Assembly (NCBI GenBank): GCA_964521815.1
Contig: CAZFSN010000181.1
Coordinates: forward strand, 1 to 6,724
Length of the DNA stretch: 6,724 bases
Origin: JAAEQD01 sp964521815
GTDB lineage: Bacteria; Zixibacteria; MSB-5A5; UBA10806; 4484-95
Reading direction: 5' to 3'
The position numbers were made by a program, and so were the translations under genes. Every line of letters begins with the position of its first letter. Position 1 is the stretch's first letter. This document shows positions 6,624-6,724 of the stretch, piece by piece. A model generated the notes under the pieces. That model made no database searches, had not been told where the DNA came from, and saw only the letters and a list, made by a program, of their open reading frames with translations.

Positions 6624-6653
6624 TTGACAAAGATAACCATATTATCGTATTAT
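6624..6653 (+). promoter_or_regulatory. Sigma70-like promoter reading rightward
   Basis: TTGACA (6624-6629), a perfect -35 match, is followed by an 18-bp spacer and TATTAT (6648-6653), which matches the -10 consensus at 5 of 6 positions. The expected start is near 6660, about 10 nt before the first ATG of the possible divergent gene. It is the best promoter match in the window, in AT-rich DNA that also raises chance matches. Confidence 0.6.
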
Positions 6654-6657
6654 CTTT
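6629..6657. promoter_or_regulatory. Operator-like inverted and direct repeats in the rightward promoter
   Basis: AAAGATAA (6629-6636) and TTATCTTT (6650-6657) form a perfect 8-bp inverted repeat with a 13-bp spacer, running from the end of the -35 box across the -10 box. Inside it, TATTATC occurs twice in tandem (6640-6646 and 6648-6654) with an 8-bp period, the second copy containing the -10 box. This placement suits a repressor site, but no regulator is identified and AT-rich DNA makes chance repeats more likely. Confidence 0.45.
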
Positions 6658-6669
6658 AGAGCTAAGTTT

Positions 6670-6724
6670 ATGAGAAGAAGAAAAATGAAAAGTATATTAA
6701 ATAAATATTTAGTTAAAGATGCGC
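6670..6724 (+). CDS. Possible start of a divergent gene, cut by the window edge
   Basis: An ATG at 6670 opens a frame with no stop to the right edge, reading MRRRKMKSILNKYLVKDA. A second in-frame ATG at 6685 follows a purine-rich GAGAAGAAG and may be the true start (MKSILNKYLVKDA). The rightward promoter would start transcription about 10 or 25 nt before these ATGs. Eighteen codons are too few to establish coding. The LVKDA stretch is reminiscent of the N-terminus of ECF sigma factors, but that is a guess. The base composition is much more AT-rich than the operon. Confidence 0.35.
   Translation, partial: MRRRKMKSILNKYLVKDA

Larger units (their letters stand above)
6342..6669. other. Intergenic regulatory region between moxR and a possible divergent gene
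   Basis: These 328 bp contain no credible coding region. From the moxR side they hold the ribosome binding site, an A/T-rich spacer, two tandem hairpins (6385-6455), a third short inverted repeat (6459-6492), a candidate minus-strand promoter (6531-6559), a G-rich tract (6546-6577), and a plus-strand promoter with repeats (6624-6657). From about 6580 onward the sequence is clearly more AT-rich than the operon. No tRNA, CRISPR array or insertion sequence is seen. Confidence 0.75.

Noticed and set aside
1..6724. tRNA, rRNA, CRISPR array, insertion sequence or defence system
   Set aside because: No spaced direct-repeat array, transposase motif, terminal repeats or cloverleaf was seen. The coding content is fully explained by the Bat/MoxR operon.

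Overview
The window is almost entirely one minus-strand operon. It is a MoxR/Bat ('Bacteroides aerotolerance') cluster, read from right to left: MoxR AAA+ ATPase (6341-5361), DUF58 protein (5357-4476), membrane-anchored Ig-like protein with a DUF4381-like tail (4460-3429), BatA (3432-2443), BatB (2446-1445), BatC (1452-688) and a BatD that runs off the left edge (755-1). Junctions are 3 bp, 15 bp, or overlaps of 4, 4, 8 and 68 bp, so transcription is almost certainly shared and translation is probably coupled. BatD lacks a stop inside the window. I found its frame and start by hand-translating the minus strand.

The organism is a Gram-negative-type bacterium of moderate GC content. The gene order resembles Bacteroidetes/Chlorobi-type and related FCB-superphylum clusters. 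An uncultured FCB lineage such as Zixibacteria is a guess from general protein style, not a demonstrated assignment.

How the genes may work together (known family roles plus topology inferred here): MoxR is a cytoplasmic AAA+ ATPase thought to remodel VWA-domain partners. DUF58 is a soluble cytoplasmic VWA-type protein with a MIDAS motif. BatA and BatB each have two N-terminal and one C-terminal membrane segments. Their strongly basic loop between TM1 and TM2 places the VWA domain, with an intact MIDAS, in the periplasm. BatC (signal peptide, TPRs, long Gln/Asp/Lys tract) and BatD (signal peptide, Ig-like domains) are exported. The 343-aa protein spans the membrane, with an Ig-like domain outside and a DUF4381-like domain inside, so it is the natural candidate link between the two sides. 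The substrate and physiological role are not shown by the sequence.

The right end (6342-6724) is the regulatory part. It holds a candidate minus-strand promoter with a leader of about 180 nt, two tandem hairpins sharing the CAGGTC/GACCTG core, a third short inverted repeat, and a G-rich tract. Beyond these, in AT-rich sequence, lies a good plus-strand sigma70-like promoter overlapped by an 8-bp inverted repeat and a tandem 7-bp repeat. It precedes the first 18 codons of a possible divergent gene cut by the window edge.

The Bat/MoxR cluster is a known but poorly understood family. I see no convincing wholly new system. The less ordinary parts are the hairpin leader, the operator-like divergent promoter, the 68-bp batC/batD overlap and the BatC low-complexity tract.
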